A stretch of DNA of 64,000 bases, from NCBI RefSeq assembly GCF_020215705.1, contig NZ_JAIWNB010000006.1, positions 363,338 through 427,337 on the forward strand, given 5' to 3'. Shown here one piece after another: positions 1 through 8,182 of the stretch. Positions within the stretch are counted from its first letter, which is position 1, and every line of letters begins with the position of its first letter. Under the pieces are notes generated by a model, which saw only the letters and a program-made list of their open reading frames with translations, was not told the DNA's origin and did no database searches. The stretch comes from Nonomuraea aurantiaca (GTDB lineage Bacteria > Actinomycetota > Actinomycetes > Streptosporangiales > Streptosporangiaceae). A program made the position numbers and the translations under genes.

Positions 1-3
1 CGG

Positions 4-57
4 CTACGACGAGGACGCCCACAATGCCGGAAGAACGTCGGTGGCGAGCCGTTCCCT
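4..57 (-). pseudogene. Fragment of a luciferase-like oxidoreductase C-terminus
   Basis: Read on the minus strand, these bases encode ERLATDVLPALWASSS followed by a TAG stop. The intact luciferase-like monooxygenase at 7243-8106 ends ERLAADVLPALREFSS and stop. The DNA also aligns: 22-57 matches 7261-7296 with few differences. Only about 17 codons are present, and upstream of them the sequence switches to RHS-like coding. I read this as the 3' tip of a duplicated or recombined gene copy. It is short, so the call rests on alignment by eye. Confidence 0.5.
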
Positions 58-80
58 TTTCGCCAGGGATGTATCCGTCG

Positions 81-205
81 AGTTATGGGGTTGCCGCCGC
101 TGAAGGCGTAGCGGTTGGCGGTCCGGGGATCGAGGGCGAGGGCACCGAGGCGCCGTTGTAAGTGTCGAGGTTGAGGAAGCGGTCCAGACTGGCGTTGTAG
201 TCGCG
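81..205 (-). pseudogene. Decayed RHS-repeat core remnant
   Basis: Minus-strand translation gives RDYNASLDRFLNLDTYNGA, then after a change of frame ALALDPRTANRYAFSGGNPIT. Together these resemble the hallmark C-terminal core of one class of actinobacterial RHS proteins (Y-N-x-S-L-D-R-F-L, then N-R-Y-A-F-x-G-G-N-P-I). The two halves are in different frames and no start or long open frame remains, so it is a degraded relic. It lies just downstream of the intact RHS locus at 605-6873 and joins a luciferase-like gene fragment at 4-57. From about 206 to 327 I see nothing interpretable. Confidence 0.6.
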
Positions 206-327
206 GGGCGACCGCCCTGCTGGCGCTCAGGCGGCGCGGCCCATCAGCCAGGAGATCCACAAGACGGGGGGCGTTACTCATATGTGACTCGCTGTGACTC
301 TCGCTCAGGGAGACACGGTCGGCCTGG

Positions 328-357
328 TGGTCGAGCCGAGATGGCTCGGCTCGACCA
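328..357 (-). terminator. Hairpin terminator of the RHS/immunity unit
   Basis: A perfect 13-bp inverted repeat (TGGTCGAGCCGAG and its complement) with a 4-base loop lies 17 bases beyond the stop of the small membrane protein at 375. There is no T-run, which is common for actinobacterial terminators. It would end the minus-strand RHS transcript. Confidence 0.7.
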
Positions 358-374
358 TGCATGGATCGCCGAGA

Positions 375-596
375 TCAGCGACGACGTCTATTCCGGCGGT
401 TCCAGGAGACCGCAGCGAACATGGCCGCCAAGGCCAGCAGCACAATAATCAGCCCAACATACAGCAGCAGTTGAACCATGACGCTGGAGTTTGTGCCGCC
501 GGTTACGCGCATGACGATAGAAGTGACGATCATGGCCAGCCCGACTAGATCAAATGCTAGTAGCGCATATCGCAGCTTCGGATTTAATTTCTCCAT
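375..596 (-). CDS. Small two-TM membrane protein, candidate immunity protein
   Basis: A 73-residue protein starting MEKLNPKLRY at an ATG at 596, preceded by an AGAGAG ribosome site. A longer frame opens upstream at 707 but lies inside the RHS gene. Two hydrophobic helices are visible, about residues 9-31 and 38-64, ending in an Arg-rich cytoplasmic tail (NRRNRRRR). It begins 8 bases after the RHS stop codon at 605, the place where polymorphic toxins carry their immunity gene, and a terminator follows. I do not recognise the family. Immunity against a membrane-acting RHS tail is inference from position and topology; a plain accessory membrane protein is the alternative. Confidence 0.6.
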   Translation of the reverse strand: MEKLNPKLRYALLAFDLVGLAMIVTSIVMRVTGGTNSSVMVQLLLYVGLIIVLLALAAMFAAVSWNRRNRRRR

Positions 597-604
597 AGAA
601 CTCT

Positions 605-3600
605 CTACTGATGGGTGATGTAGCCGAATGGAAAGCCGTTTTGCACACCGAAGACTATTTTTATGCCTTTGTCCTCGGTGCTGTCCAGAGCATGCTGGAG
701 AGCCCATTTACTCAGTCCCGTTAGAGCGCCTCCCACGGTGCATCCTGCTGCAATTGATCCCGTTACGGGGGCGCTTGGCGGGGCAAAAAACGCCACAGCT
801 CCCGATATTCCAGCACAGACGCCGGCGATCGCTGTTGTACCGTCCAGTGCGTCGATCAGCTTCTTCGCGTGCGCTCTGTCCAGATAGATATTGCAGTAGT
901 TCTTGGTCCCGTACCATCCTTGAGCGACACCGCATATCCACCCGTTTTGATTTCCCTTCTTTCCTGTGACTTTACCCGTCTTTTTTGGCTTCGTCTTTTG
1001 GCCATCGAGATCGAGATTGTTGATCGGGTCTTGACTGGCGTATTCGTAGGGATTGTCACTGCCTCCCATGACGGGGTCGGTCTGAAGGAAGCGTCCCGTT
1101 GTCGGGTTGTAAAGGCGTGCCCCCATGAGAATAAGACCGGCGAGGCTGTCACCGCTGGAGCGTTGGTGGAGGCCGAGCCAGCCATATCGCCCCGGGTCGC
1201 TGCTGCCGGTCTTCCGCGGCCCGTACTCGGTGTAGCCGAAGTAGGCGGAGACGCCGGCGTTCGCGTTGTTGTCGCAGGTGGCGACGACGTCCCCGTGCAG
1301 GTTGGTAAGCGTGAGCTGGGCGCCGCCGCCGCTGCGTTCGACGGCCGCCAAGCTGGCGAAGGCGGTGATGTTGCGGGTCCAGTTGCCGTCAGCCTCGACG
1401 ATCCAGGAGGGGCTGTCGCTGCCGCCAGTGTAGTGGTTGACGATCGTGCCGAAACTGCCCGTTTGCGTGGCGGTGTTGATGGTACGGATCCGGCCGCGGG
1501 GGTCGAGGCCGTAGGTCTTGGTCGTGCCACTCTGGGTAAGGGAGGCGACCATGTCATTGGCGTGGTAGCCGATGGTCAGGTTGGCTCCGCCGGTTACGTC
1601 CGCAGCGGGCACCATGGTGGTACGGCCGAAGGTGTCGTAGACGTATCCGGTGTTGATGATGCGGTCAGCCGTGTCGAAGCTGCTGGCCTTGGTGACGGGC
1701 GTGGTGCTGGTGGAACAGTCGCCGCCGGCATCGCCTGGGAAGGCGTCAAGGCTTGTGCGATTGCTGTTGAGGTCCAGCTTATATTGGCGCGTGGTGCATG
1801 AGCTGTTGGTAGCATCCATGCTCTTCGTGAGGCGTCCGGCGCCGTCGTAGGTATAACGCTGGGTGCTGCCCAGGTTCTCGTCGGATTGGACCACCTTGCC
1901 GCTGATGTCACTGGCGTCGTGGTAGGCGAGCCAAGGTGTGGAGCCCTTGGCGTAGACGACACTGCTGTGGAATCCCGCGCTGTCGTAGCCGTGGGTCGCG
2001 GTCAGCCCGTTCGGGTAGCCCTGTACGGCGAGTTTGCTGTCGCCGGTGTAGGCGGCGGTGAAGGTTCCCACCCGCTCGGCGGTGATGGCGGTGGGCAATC
2101 CTCGGCGTTCGGCGCGGCCAGCGGCATCGGTGCCGTCGTAGGTATAGGTGGTGCTGCCTTTGGCATCGATGGTGGAAGCCAGTTGCCCGTCGAGGGTGTA
2201 GCCAATGGTGGTGGCGTTGCCGTCGGCGTCGGTGGTGGCGGCCAGGCGTCCGAAGTTGTCATAGCCGTTTGTGAGCGTGAGTGTCCCGGCTGTGACGCCT
2301 GTGCGAAGGCCGGTGGCGGGGTCGTAGGAGATGGTGCTCTGGGATACTGGGGTGCCGCCTTCGCTGGCGGGGGTCACCTCCACCTTCGTCTTGGACAGAC
2401 GTCCGGCCGTGTCGTAGGTCGTGGTGGCCGTGCGTACCGTCGTACCGACTGCTTCCACAGTACTGGTGGCATCGCCGTAGTAACCGTAGGCGATAGTGGC
2501 GACCGGAAGCGGTTTACCGGTCGGCTGCGACACGGGGGCGCGCCGACAGGCTAAGCCCGCCCATTGCGGCTTGTTGCCGCACGCGGTCACCGCCGGATGC
2601 GCTCCTGCGGTGTAATAGGCGGTTGCCGTCGATCCAGCGTCGTTGCCGGTCGAGGTCGGCTGCCGACGCTCGATTTCTCGCCCGGCCGCATCGTAGCGCG
2701 TCTTCTTGACGATGTCGGTTTGGCCGGGCATGACCGTGGTGGTGCTGATGGGCTGGCGCAGATTCCAGCCCGACGTGTCCCCGGACGCAACCGGGTCGTA
2801 GCCGGTCTTGATCGTGCGCACGTCCGCCGCCGCGGGGATGGCGCTGCCGTCCAGCACGATGGGCTCGGTTTTGGTCGTGGTGGCCAGGTGGTACACAGTC
2901 GAGGCGGAGGGTTTGCCCTCGTCATAAGTGGTGGACGTGTGCTTGCGCGTGGAGACCAGGCTGCCGTCAGCTAATTGCGCCTGCCTGGCCGGTTCCGTCA
3001 CTGTCAGCGGGTCGCTATCGGCATTGAAGGTACTGATTGTGGAGAGTAGGTTGGCCCGCTCTACCGAGCTGGTGCGTCCGGCCACATACGAATCAGTGTC
3101 CACGCTGGAGATGAGGGACTGGGCACGGTTGCCGGGCGTCAACTCCCATACCGTGTTGCCCTTATCGTCATAGCGGGTCGTAGCGATCTGCCACGCCCCC
3201 GCTCCGAAGGAAGCGATGTTGACAGGGCGTCCGTTGACGTCTGTATAGACGAGTCCCCCGTATTCCCAATCACCAGATACAGGAGTGTAAACGCCGCCTG
3301 AACCTCGGGCTGGCACGTGAGAAGCGGGAAACACCGCCGCACCCACCACCGGCAGATCCGTTGCCTGGCCCCACTTCGCCGTTTGCGTCACCGTAAGGTC
3401 GATTGGCGCTCCTGTACCGCCGATGGGCACGTCGTAGGCGACGGCCTGGGTCGGGTCGGTGTCGCCGCCTTCTCTCTGTACGTTCGCCAGTCTGCCGCGA
3501 ATGTCGTACTCCATCCGCCAGGGCGCCAGCCCAGGTGGAGTGATCTGTGAGATGCGGCCTTCGCCGGTGTAGTAGTAGACCGTGGACAGGCTGGTGCGCG

Positions 3601-5725
3601 GGTCGGTGACCTGCCGCAGGCGCCCTGTCGAGTCGTACAGGTAGGAGGCGAGCACGGTGGTCTTCATCGCGTTCGATTCCGGGTCAAACGCGGTGAAGGA
3701 CACGGTCTTGGCCTGGTCCTTGAAGTCGCCCCAGCCGGAGGCGACGCCAGTGGCCGTGGTGGAGGGCGCGTAGGACAGTTCGAGTGCGCGGCATCCGGCC
3801 TGGAGTATGTCACAGGTCACGCCTTTGGCGGTGGGTGCCAGGATGCGGGTGATGCGGCCCTGGAAGTCGCGAAAGTACAGAACGGTGGACTCTTCGGCGG
3901 GGCCTTGCGTGCGGGCGACGACCCAGCGGCCGTTGAGCCGCGTGTAAGTGGTCTTGGCGCCGGTAGCCTCAGTGACGGTGAGTTGCTCCCCGTTGAGGTT
4001 CATCCCGACTCGCGAGCCGTCTGCGGCGTCTCCCACCCCGGCGAAGGTGTCACCGTTGCGGAGGTAGGTCAGTGTTGATCCATCGGCTCCGGTGAAGGTG
4101 AGAGTGTTCTGTGATCCGTCGCCCAGCGGTTCGAACTCGGCGACGCTTGACGGCGCGGAGGGGAAACCTGCCCGCCAGTCGGGGCCGAAGATCTTCCACT
4201 CGTCGACCGGGCCGGGCTCGTACAGTGGGTTGGTGGAGTCGGTGATCAGGCTGGTGTGCGTGCGGGACACGGCGATGCCGAACAGGCTCGCGTCGGTGCT
4301 ATTGATTGCGTAGTCGCCGGTCTGCAGGGCCACGGTTCCTGGGCCGACCTCGGCGGTCGCCTGGGAGGGGTTGAAGGCCGACTGCTGCACGGTGATGACA
4401 GCGGGCTTGGTGCAGGCTTCGGTCTGTCCGGCGCCGCCGAAACAAGCGCGGATCTCCCAGCCGCCCTCGATGAATCTCCTGCCTGCGCCTCGAACGGTCT
4501 TGAGCACGTCCCAGGTCAGGTCGGCGAAGTTCTTGGTGGTGTCGGTCCGCATTTGCGGCCAGCTCCCGATCGGGGTCGACGAGCCTGCTGGCATGACGTC
4601 GGTGGTAGGGATGGGCTTGAACATGCCCATGTCCAGGTACTCGTACCGAACCGTGGTCCTGCTCCCGGCCGCCGCGGTCGACAGGGTCACCTGGCGTTGG
4701 ACGACTGCCGACGGCTTGGGACTGACGAATCCTCCCTGGCCGATGCCGAAGCTGTAGGTGGCCACTGTCGAGGTATTGTGCGCGTTGTCGCGGATCTTCA
4801 CGTACAGCGTGTGCCATCCGTCGTTCACGGTGGGCATCGCCAGCGACTGGTTGTCGTTGACCTCGGAGTCGACCCTCGAGAGTTGAACGATGTTGAAGGC
4901 CGCCGGGTCGTCCAGGCTCCACAGGTAGGCGTTGTTGCCCTTGAGACCGCTGACGGCGCAGGACTTTGCCTGCTGGTCGTCGCCGACTCGCGGGTACCAC
5001 GTATCGGCCTTCACATCGCAGCTGATCGTAGGCGCTGGCGGAGCCGTTGCGTCGATCGCCACCTTCTGCCAGGCGGACCAGGCGGAGTAGCTGGTGCCGT
5101 CGAATGCGCGCGCTCTCCAGCGCAGTTTCTGCCCATCGGTAAGTTTCCCGGCAGGAACGGTGATCTTCGCTTCAGTACCCGAGGTCACGCTGTCCACGCT
5201 GCCCGACCACACCAGCCCGGCGCCCTGGTTGGCATCAGGGTCATGCTCGACCTCGTACTCGGCCCGGATCAGCCCTCCATCAGGATCCCGCACGTCGGCA
5301 ACGAGCGTTGGGGATGTGGCGTTGGTGTACACCACACCATCGAGCCCGGTGGCTATAGGTGCTGTCCTCAACTGGCCGGTGAACGGTGTCGAGCCGAAGG
5401 TGATGATCAGCTTGGGTGGAATGCCACCGGTTCCGGCGTCTTCAGAGGCGTCGAAGACGCGGTCGTACTGATTCACGAAGGGGGTCGGGCTTTCGGTGGC
5501 CAACCGCAGCATGACGCCGTACGACGAGGCGCCGCCGGCCCAGGCGCGCGCGATGTCGGTGAGGTTCCACGTCCATGTTCCCGACGGGACGCTCCCAGGC
5601 GATGTGCAGGTGCCGGGCTCACGCGCTGGCTGTTCGCCCTCCGAGGTCGCCGTGGTGGACCAAGTCGGACTGCGATCACTCCACACGCTGGTGATGCGCT
5701 GGGCCTTGACGGTTTGTCCCGTCAC
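605..5725 (-). CDS. RHS-repeat protein, main part (downstream of a frameshift)
   Basis: About 1700 codons encoding the body of a secreted RHS/YD-repeat polymorphic toxin. The first ~110 residues are the second half of a DNRLRE domain (TWNLTDIARAW, then a KLIITF strand). Fibronectin-like and beta-rich sections follow, then many YD repeats (YDxxGR patterns, about residues 620-1480), and the RHS core (YNPTTGRFLQTDPV, then DPINNLDLDG) near residue 1570. A variable tail of ~130 residues follows the core, with a Gly/Ala-rich hydrophobic stretch and the ending FGYITHQ. The nominal GTG start at 5725 has no real N-terminus: the signal peptide and first half of the DNRLRE domain are in the frame at 5722-6873. 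I see this as one gene broken by a single base, or joined by frameshifting. Confidence 0.85.
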   Translation of the reverse strand: MTGQTVKAQRITSVWSDRSPTWSTTATSEGEQPAREPGTCTSPGSVPSGTWTWNLTDIARAWAGGASSYGVMLRLATESPTPFVNQYDRVFDASEDAGTGGIPPKLIITFGSTPFTGQLRTAPIATGLDGVVYTNATSPTLVADVRDPDGGLIRAEYEVEHDPDANQGAGLVWSGSVDSVTSGTEAKITVPAGKLTDGQKLRWRARAFDGTSYSAWSAWQKVAIDATAPPAPTISCDVKADTWYPRVGDDQQAKSCAVSGLKGNNAYLWSLDDPAAFNIVQLSRVDSEVNDNQSLAMPTVNDGWHTLYVKIRDNAHNTSTVATYSFGIGQGGFVSPKPSAVVQRQVTLSTAAAGSRTTVRYEYLDMGMFKPIPTTDVMPAGSSTPIGSWPQMRTDTTKNFADLTWDVLKTVRGAGRRFIEGGWEIRACFGGAGQTEACTKPAVITVQQSAFNPSQATAEVGPGTVALQTGDYAINSTDASLFGIAVSRTHTSLITDSTNPLYEPGPVDEWKIFGPDWRAGFPSAPSSVAEFEPLGDGSQNTLTFTGADGSTLTYLRNGDTFAGVGDAADGSRVGMNLNGEQLTVTEATGAKTTYTRLNGRWVVARTQGPAEESTVLYFRDFQGRITRILAPTAKGVTCDILQAGCRALELSYAPSTTATGVASGWGDFKDQAKTVSFTAFDPESNAMKTTVLASYLYDSTGRLRQVTDPRTSLSTVYYYTGEGRISQITPPGLAPWRMEYDIRGRLANVQREGGDTDPTQAVAYDVPIGGTGAPIDLTVTQTAKWGQATDLPVVGAAVFPASHVPARGSGGVYTPVSGDWEYGGLVYTDVNGRPVNIASFGAGAWQIATTRYDDKGNTVWELTPGNRAQSLISSVDTDSYVAGRTSSVERANLLSTISTFNADSDPLTVTEPARQAQLADGSLVSTRKHTSTTYDEGKPSASTVYHLATTTKTEPIVLDGSAIPAAADVRTIKTGYDPVASGDTSGWNLRQPISTTTVMPGQTDIVKKTRYDAAGREIERRQPTSTGNDAGSTATAYYTAGAHPAVTACGNKPQWAGLACRRAPVSQPTGKPLPVATIAYGYYGDATSTVEAVGTTVRTATTTYDTAGRLSKTKVEVTPASEGGTPVSQSTISYDPATGLRTGVTAGTLTLTNGYDNFGRLAATTDADGNATTIGYTLDGQLASTIDAKGSTTYTYDGTDAAGRAERRGLPTAITAERVGTFTAAYTGDSKLAVQGYPNGLTATHGYDSAGFHSSVVYAKGSTPWLAYHDASDISGKVVQSDENLGSTQRYTYDGAGRLTKSMDATNSSCTTRQYKLDLNSNRTSLDAFPGDAGGDCSTSTTPVTKASSFDTADRIINTGYVYDTFGRTTMVPAADVTGGANLTIGYHANDMVASLTQSGTTKTYGLDPRGRIRTINTATQTGSFGTIVNHYTGGSDSPSWIVEADGNWTRNITAFASLAAVERSGGGAQLTLTNLHGDVVATCDNNANAGVSAYFGYTEYGPRKTGSSDPGRYGWLGLHQRSSGDSLAGLILMGARLYNPTTGRFLQTDPVMGGSDNPYEYASQDPINNLDLDGQKTKPKKTGKVTGKKGNQNGWICGVAQGWYGTKNYCNIYLDRAHAKKLIDALDGTTAIAGVCAGISGAVAFFAPPSAPVTGSIAAGCTVGGALTGLSKWALQHALDSTEDKGIKIVFGVQNGFPFGYITHQ

Positions 5726-6873
5726 GCATCCCCAACCACCCCCGCTTTGCAGCTCAAGCCGCGATCAGTGACCACTTGACTCGTCAGTGCGCTGGTATCG
5801 AACTTCAGCAGTCCACGGGTGAAAGTCCGGGCGGTGTCGCTGTCGCTGTTGCCGACGGTGAGGCTCTGACTAAACCCGCCTTGGGAGAACACCGTCATGT
5901 CAGCCAGGAGCGGCAGCGTCGTGGTGGGGTCTACCGTCACCGGGTAGGTGGTGTCCGGGTCAGCGAGGAACTTCGGGTCGGGCTTGAGGACGAGCGTCTG
6001 CTGGTCCCCATCGGCAATGACCTCGGTATCGATCGCTCCAAGCTTGGCGGTGGGTTTGGCCTTCCCAGTCGGTGCTGCCGATTCTTGGGCAGGCAGACTC
6101 GTTGGGGTGTCGTACATGACCGGTTCAGAGGCCGAAGCGACGGTCTTGCCTTTGGTATCGGTGAGCTGCAGCCCGCCCTGATCGGTCTCGGCGAGCTTCA
6201 ATCCCTCTGTCTTTATTTTGATCTTGTACTCGACGGGTCCAGTCGGACGTTCGCGTAAAACGACGTCGTAGCGGAACCCAGTCGGTAGGGCAGTAACAAC
6301 GAGGTCGCCTCCAGGGCCTGCGGCGTCGAAGTAGGTGGCCCTATTGGCCTCCACCTTTGGGACCGGCAGTGGGGCAGGCCAAGTGAGGGCGTAAGACTGC
6401 TTGTCGGAACGCTCCAGTACGGCCAGACGCTTACCCTCACCTCCACCGGAGAACGTGACGTTGGCGAGCGCGGCCTTAGGCTTGAGCACCCCATCTTTGG
6501 CGACAAGGTTGGTGTCGATGGCGGTCCAGGCATCGCCTTGCTTGACTCTGACCGGCCCGCTGGAGGCTTCCAGCGTGATAGTGCCATCGGGGTTGGCGTA
6601 GGTCAGCGTCGTCTCGGTGGTCTCCGCGGCGACCAGGACGCGGCTTTTTTGCAAGCGTGCGGATAAGGCCGCCGAGACACGGTCGGGCCGCTCAGTGACA
6701 GGCTGAGCTTTGAGTGTCGTGGGGGTGGGAGCCGCGGGTGAAAGGATCGCAGCTTCGGCCGCATGGCCGGTGGAAAAGAGCAGCGTGGCCACCAGCCCTA
6801 TGGTGAGGGCCGTTCGGCACCTTACTAGCCCGGTTTTGGGCATGGCAAGGCCAACCTTGTGGGGGATGTGCAC
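5722..6873 (-). CDS. Secreted N-terminal part of the RHS protein (signal peptide, half DNRLRE domain)
   Basis: A 383-codon frame with a GTG start at 6873 preceded by GGAGG about 4 bases away; an ATG 10 codons later is the alternative. A signal peptide is clear (LTIGLVATLLFSTGHAAEA, cleavage near AEA). A beta-rich region typical of actinobacterial DNRLRE/RHS proteins follows, ending in the start of the DNRLRE domain (FTRGLLKFDTSALTSQVVTD). After that the frame reads 15 unrelated residues to a TGA. Changing frame at about 5760 restores SRLELQSGGGWGCVTGQTV, the expected continuation. So this and 605-5725 are two pieces of one ~2090-residue exported protein. Confidence 0.8.
   Translation of the reverse strand: MHIPHKVGLAMPKTGLVRCRTALTIGLVATLLFSTGHAAEAAILSPAAPTPTTLKAQPVTERPDRVSAALSARLQKSRVLVAAETTETTLTYANPDGTITLEASSGPVRVKQGDAWTAIDTNLVAKDGVLKPKAALANVTFSGGGEGKRLAVLERSDKQSYALTWPAPLPVPKVEANRATYFDAAGPGGDLVVTALPTGFRYDVVLRERPTGPVEYKIKIKTEGLKLAETDQGGLQLTDTKGKTVASASEPVMYDTPTSLPAQESAAPTGKAKPTAKLGAIDTEVIADGDQQTLVLKPDPKFLADPDTTYPVTVDPTTTLPLLADMTVFSQGGFSQSLTVGNSDSDTARTFTRGLLKFDTSALTSQVVTDRGLSCKAGVVGDA
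5757..5768 (-). other. Single-base frameshift inside the DNRLRE domain
   Basis: On the minus strand GTC ACT GAT CGC GGC TTG ends the upstream frame, while the domain continues in the frame TCG CGG CTT GAG CTG. One extra base between GAT and CGG would fuse them. The downstream frame has a TGA immediately upstream of the TCG codon, which pins the break to this short interval. No long homopolymer or classical slippery heptamer lies exactly here. Confidence 0.75.
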
Positions 6874-7179
6874 CCGACCTCCGTAAGTAAAGATCAGAAA
6901 GGCAATCGGATGCTAGGTCAACATCGAAATTGATGATAGAGGCAGATTTGTCGCGAATGGCTTACGCAGCGCAATATCCCGCCTTCGTCAGCCAACCGCT
7001 GTCTAGCTAGGTTTGTTACGCCCCCTACTGGGGGAGTGATCGACGATGACATGGCGCCGTCTGCGGCTGCACAACTTGCGCGACCTTCCGCGGAGGGGAG
7101 CGGTATAGCCACCAGAGCGGGGAAGCACAACAGAGCGATGCGCCCTGGCCTGGTGACACAAAGCTAACTGTGTAGCTAC

Positions 7180-7239
7180 ACGCCGGGCTCAAAAGTAATA
7201 TCGTCGTCCAGAAGCCTGAAATGGTGTATAGCCCGGCGT
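7180..7239. repeat. 10-bp inverted repeat beside the RHS island edge
   Basis: ACGCCGGGCT at 7180-7189 is matched by its complement AGCCCGGCGT at 7230-7239, with 40 bases between. A perfect 12-bp palindrome, GTGTAGCTACAC, overlaps its left end at 7170-7181. It lies just past the stop of the luciferase-like gene (7243, minus strand), so it may be that gene's terminator or mark the border of the RHS island. The rest of 6874-7242, upstream of the RHS signal-peptide part, shows no gene. Confidence 0.4.
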
Positions 7240-7242
7240 CGC

Positions 7243-8106
7243 CTATGAAGAGAATTCACGCAATGCCGGGAGAACGTCAGCAGCAAGTCGTTCCATTTGC
7301 CGACGGAAGTCCGCCCCCACAGGCATGAGATTCAAAGAGGTGAACCCCAACCGTACGAACCCCATCAATCCCTCGACTACCTCCTCCGTCGACCCCGCCA
7401 CCAGCGAAGGCGAGTCCGAGGACTCGCCGACCGAAACCGGCACGTTGTACACGCACTCCACCTCCCGCCCCACCCGCCCAGCAGACTCCAGCACCCGCGA
7501 ACGCATCTCCACCGCCACCGCAGGCGGGGCGAACCCCAGCGAAGGGATCCACCCGTCCGCCAGCTCCCCGGTGGCCGCCAGTGCCCGGTTGCCGTACGTC
7601 CCCAGCCAAATGGGGATCGGACTGTCAGGCTTGGGCTCCAGCGAGGCGTCGAGCGTGTGATACCGGGCGCCCTCGTACGTGAACGACGAAGACGACCACA
7701 GCCCGCGCATGATGTGAATCGCCTCCACCATCCCATCCACCTTCTCCCGCGGCGTCGGTACGCCCAGCCCGAACGCACGGAACTCCTCGTCCGAATAGCC
7801 GCCCCCGAGCCCCAGGATCAGGCGGCCGCCCGAGAGCCGGTGCAGCGACTCCGCCATCTTGGCCACCATCGCCGGCGGCCGGTATGGCACCCCGAGGACC
7901 CGCGTGGCGACGCGGATCCGCGAGGTGGCGGCGGCGATCCAGGTGAGCAGCGTCCAGATCTCGTACGTCGGCGACGTCCCGCACGGATGGTCGGACGTCG
8001 ACACGAAGTCGAACCCCAGTTCCTCCGCCAACCGCGCGTCGCCGACCGGATCCGCGCCGGAAGCCGCCGAGGCCGAGATACCCACACCGAACATCGCACC
8101 CGACAT
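7243..8106 (-). CDS. Luciferase-like (LLM class) F420-dependent oxidoreductase
   Basis: A 287-residue TIM-barrel enzyme of the luciferase-like monooxygenase family. The N-terminal strand GVGIS, the segment DFVSTSDHP and the RLSGGRLILGLGGGY motif are typical of the F420-dependent branch. The segment IPIWLGTYGNRALAATGELADGWIP is the usual C-terminal barrel signature. The substrate cannot be told. It is transcribed away from the MarR gene at 8183, with only 76 bases between, so it is a likely target of that regulator. The last codons have a partial copy at positions 4-57. A start at the second Met (MFGVGIS) is also possible. Confidence 0.9.
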   Translation of the reverse strand: MSGAMFGVGISASAASGADPVGDARLAEELGFDFVSTSDHPCGTSPTYEIWTLLTWIAAATSRIRVATRVLGVPYRPPAMVAKMAESLHRLSGGRLILGLGGGYSDEEFRAFGLGVPTPREKVDGMVEAIHIMRGLWSSSSFTYEGARYHTLDASLEPKPDSPIPIWLGTYGNRALAATGELADGWIPSLGFAPPAVAVEMRSRVLESAGRVGREVECVYNVPVSVGESSDSPSLVAGSTEEVVEGLMGFVRLGFTSLNLMPVGADFRRQMERLAADVLPALREFSS

Positions 8107-8151
8107 CGTGCCCCGCCTCCCAGATTTGGTTTACATGGAACCTAAGACCGA

Positions 8152-8170
8152 AGTTGGTTACACGTCAACT
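8152..8170. promoter_or_regulatory. Candidate MarR operator
   Basis: AGTTG at 8152-8156 and its complement CAACT at 8166-8170 flank a 9-base spacer, giving a 19-base imperfect palindrome in the 76-base gap between the divergent luciferase-like and MarR genes. Size and position fit a MarR dimer site that would control both promoters. This is inference from symmetry only. Confidence 0.45.
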
Positions 8171-8182
8171 AATCTGGGCGGC

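Noticed and set aside
4256..5779. A long plus-strand open frame of about 500 codons
   Set aside because: It lies antisense to the RHS gene; its composition is the reflection of G/C third positions, and it shows no domain.
6918..7130. A small minus-strand open frame upstream of the RHS gene
   Set aside because: No ribosome site, no conserved motif and weak coding bias; treated as intergenic.
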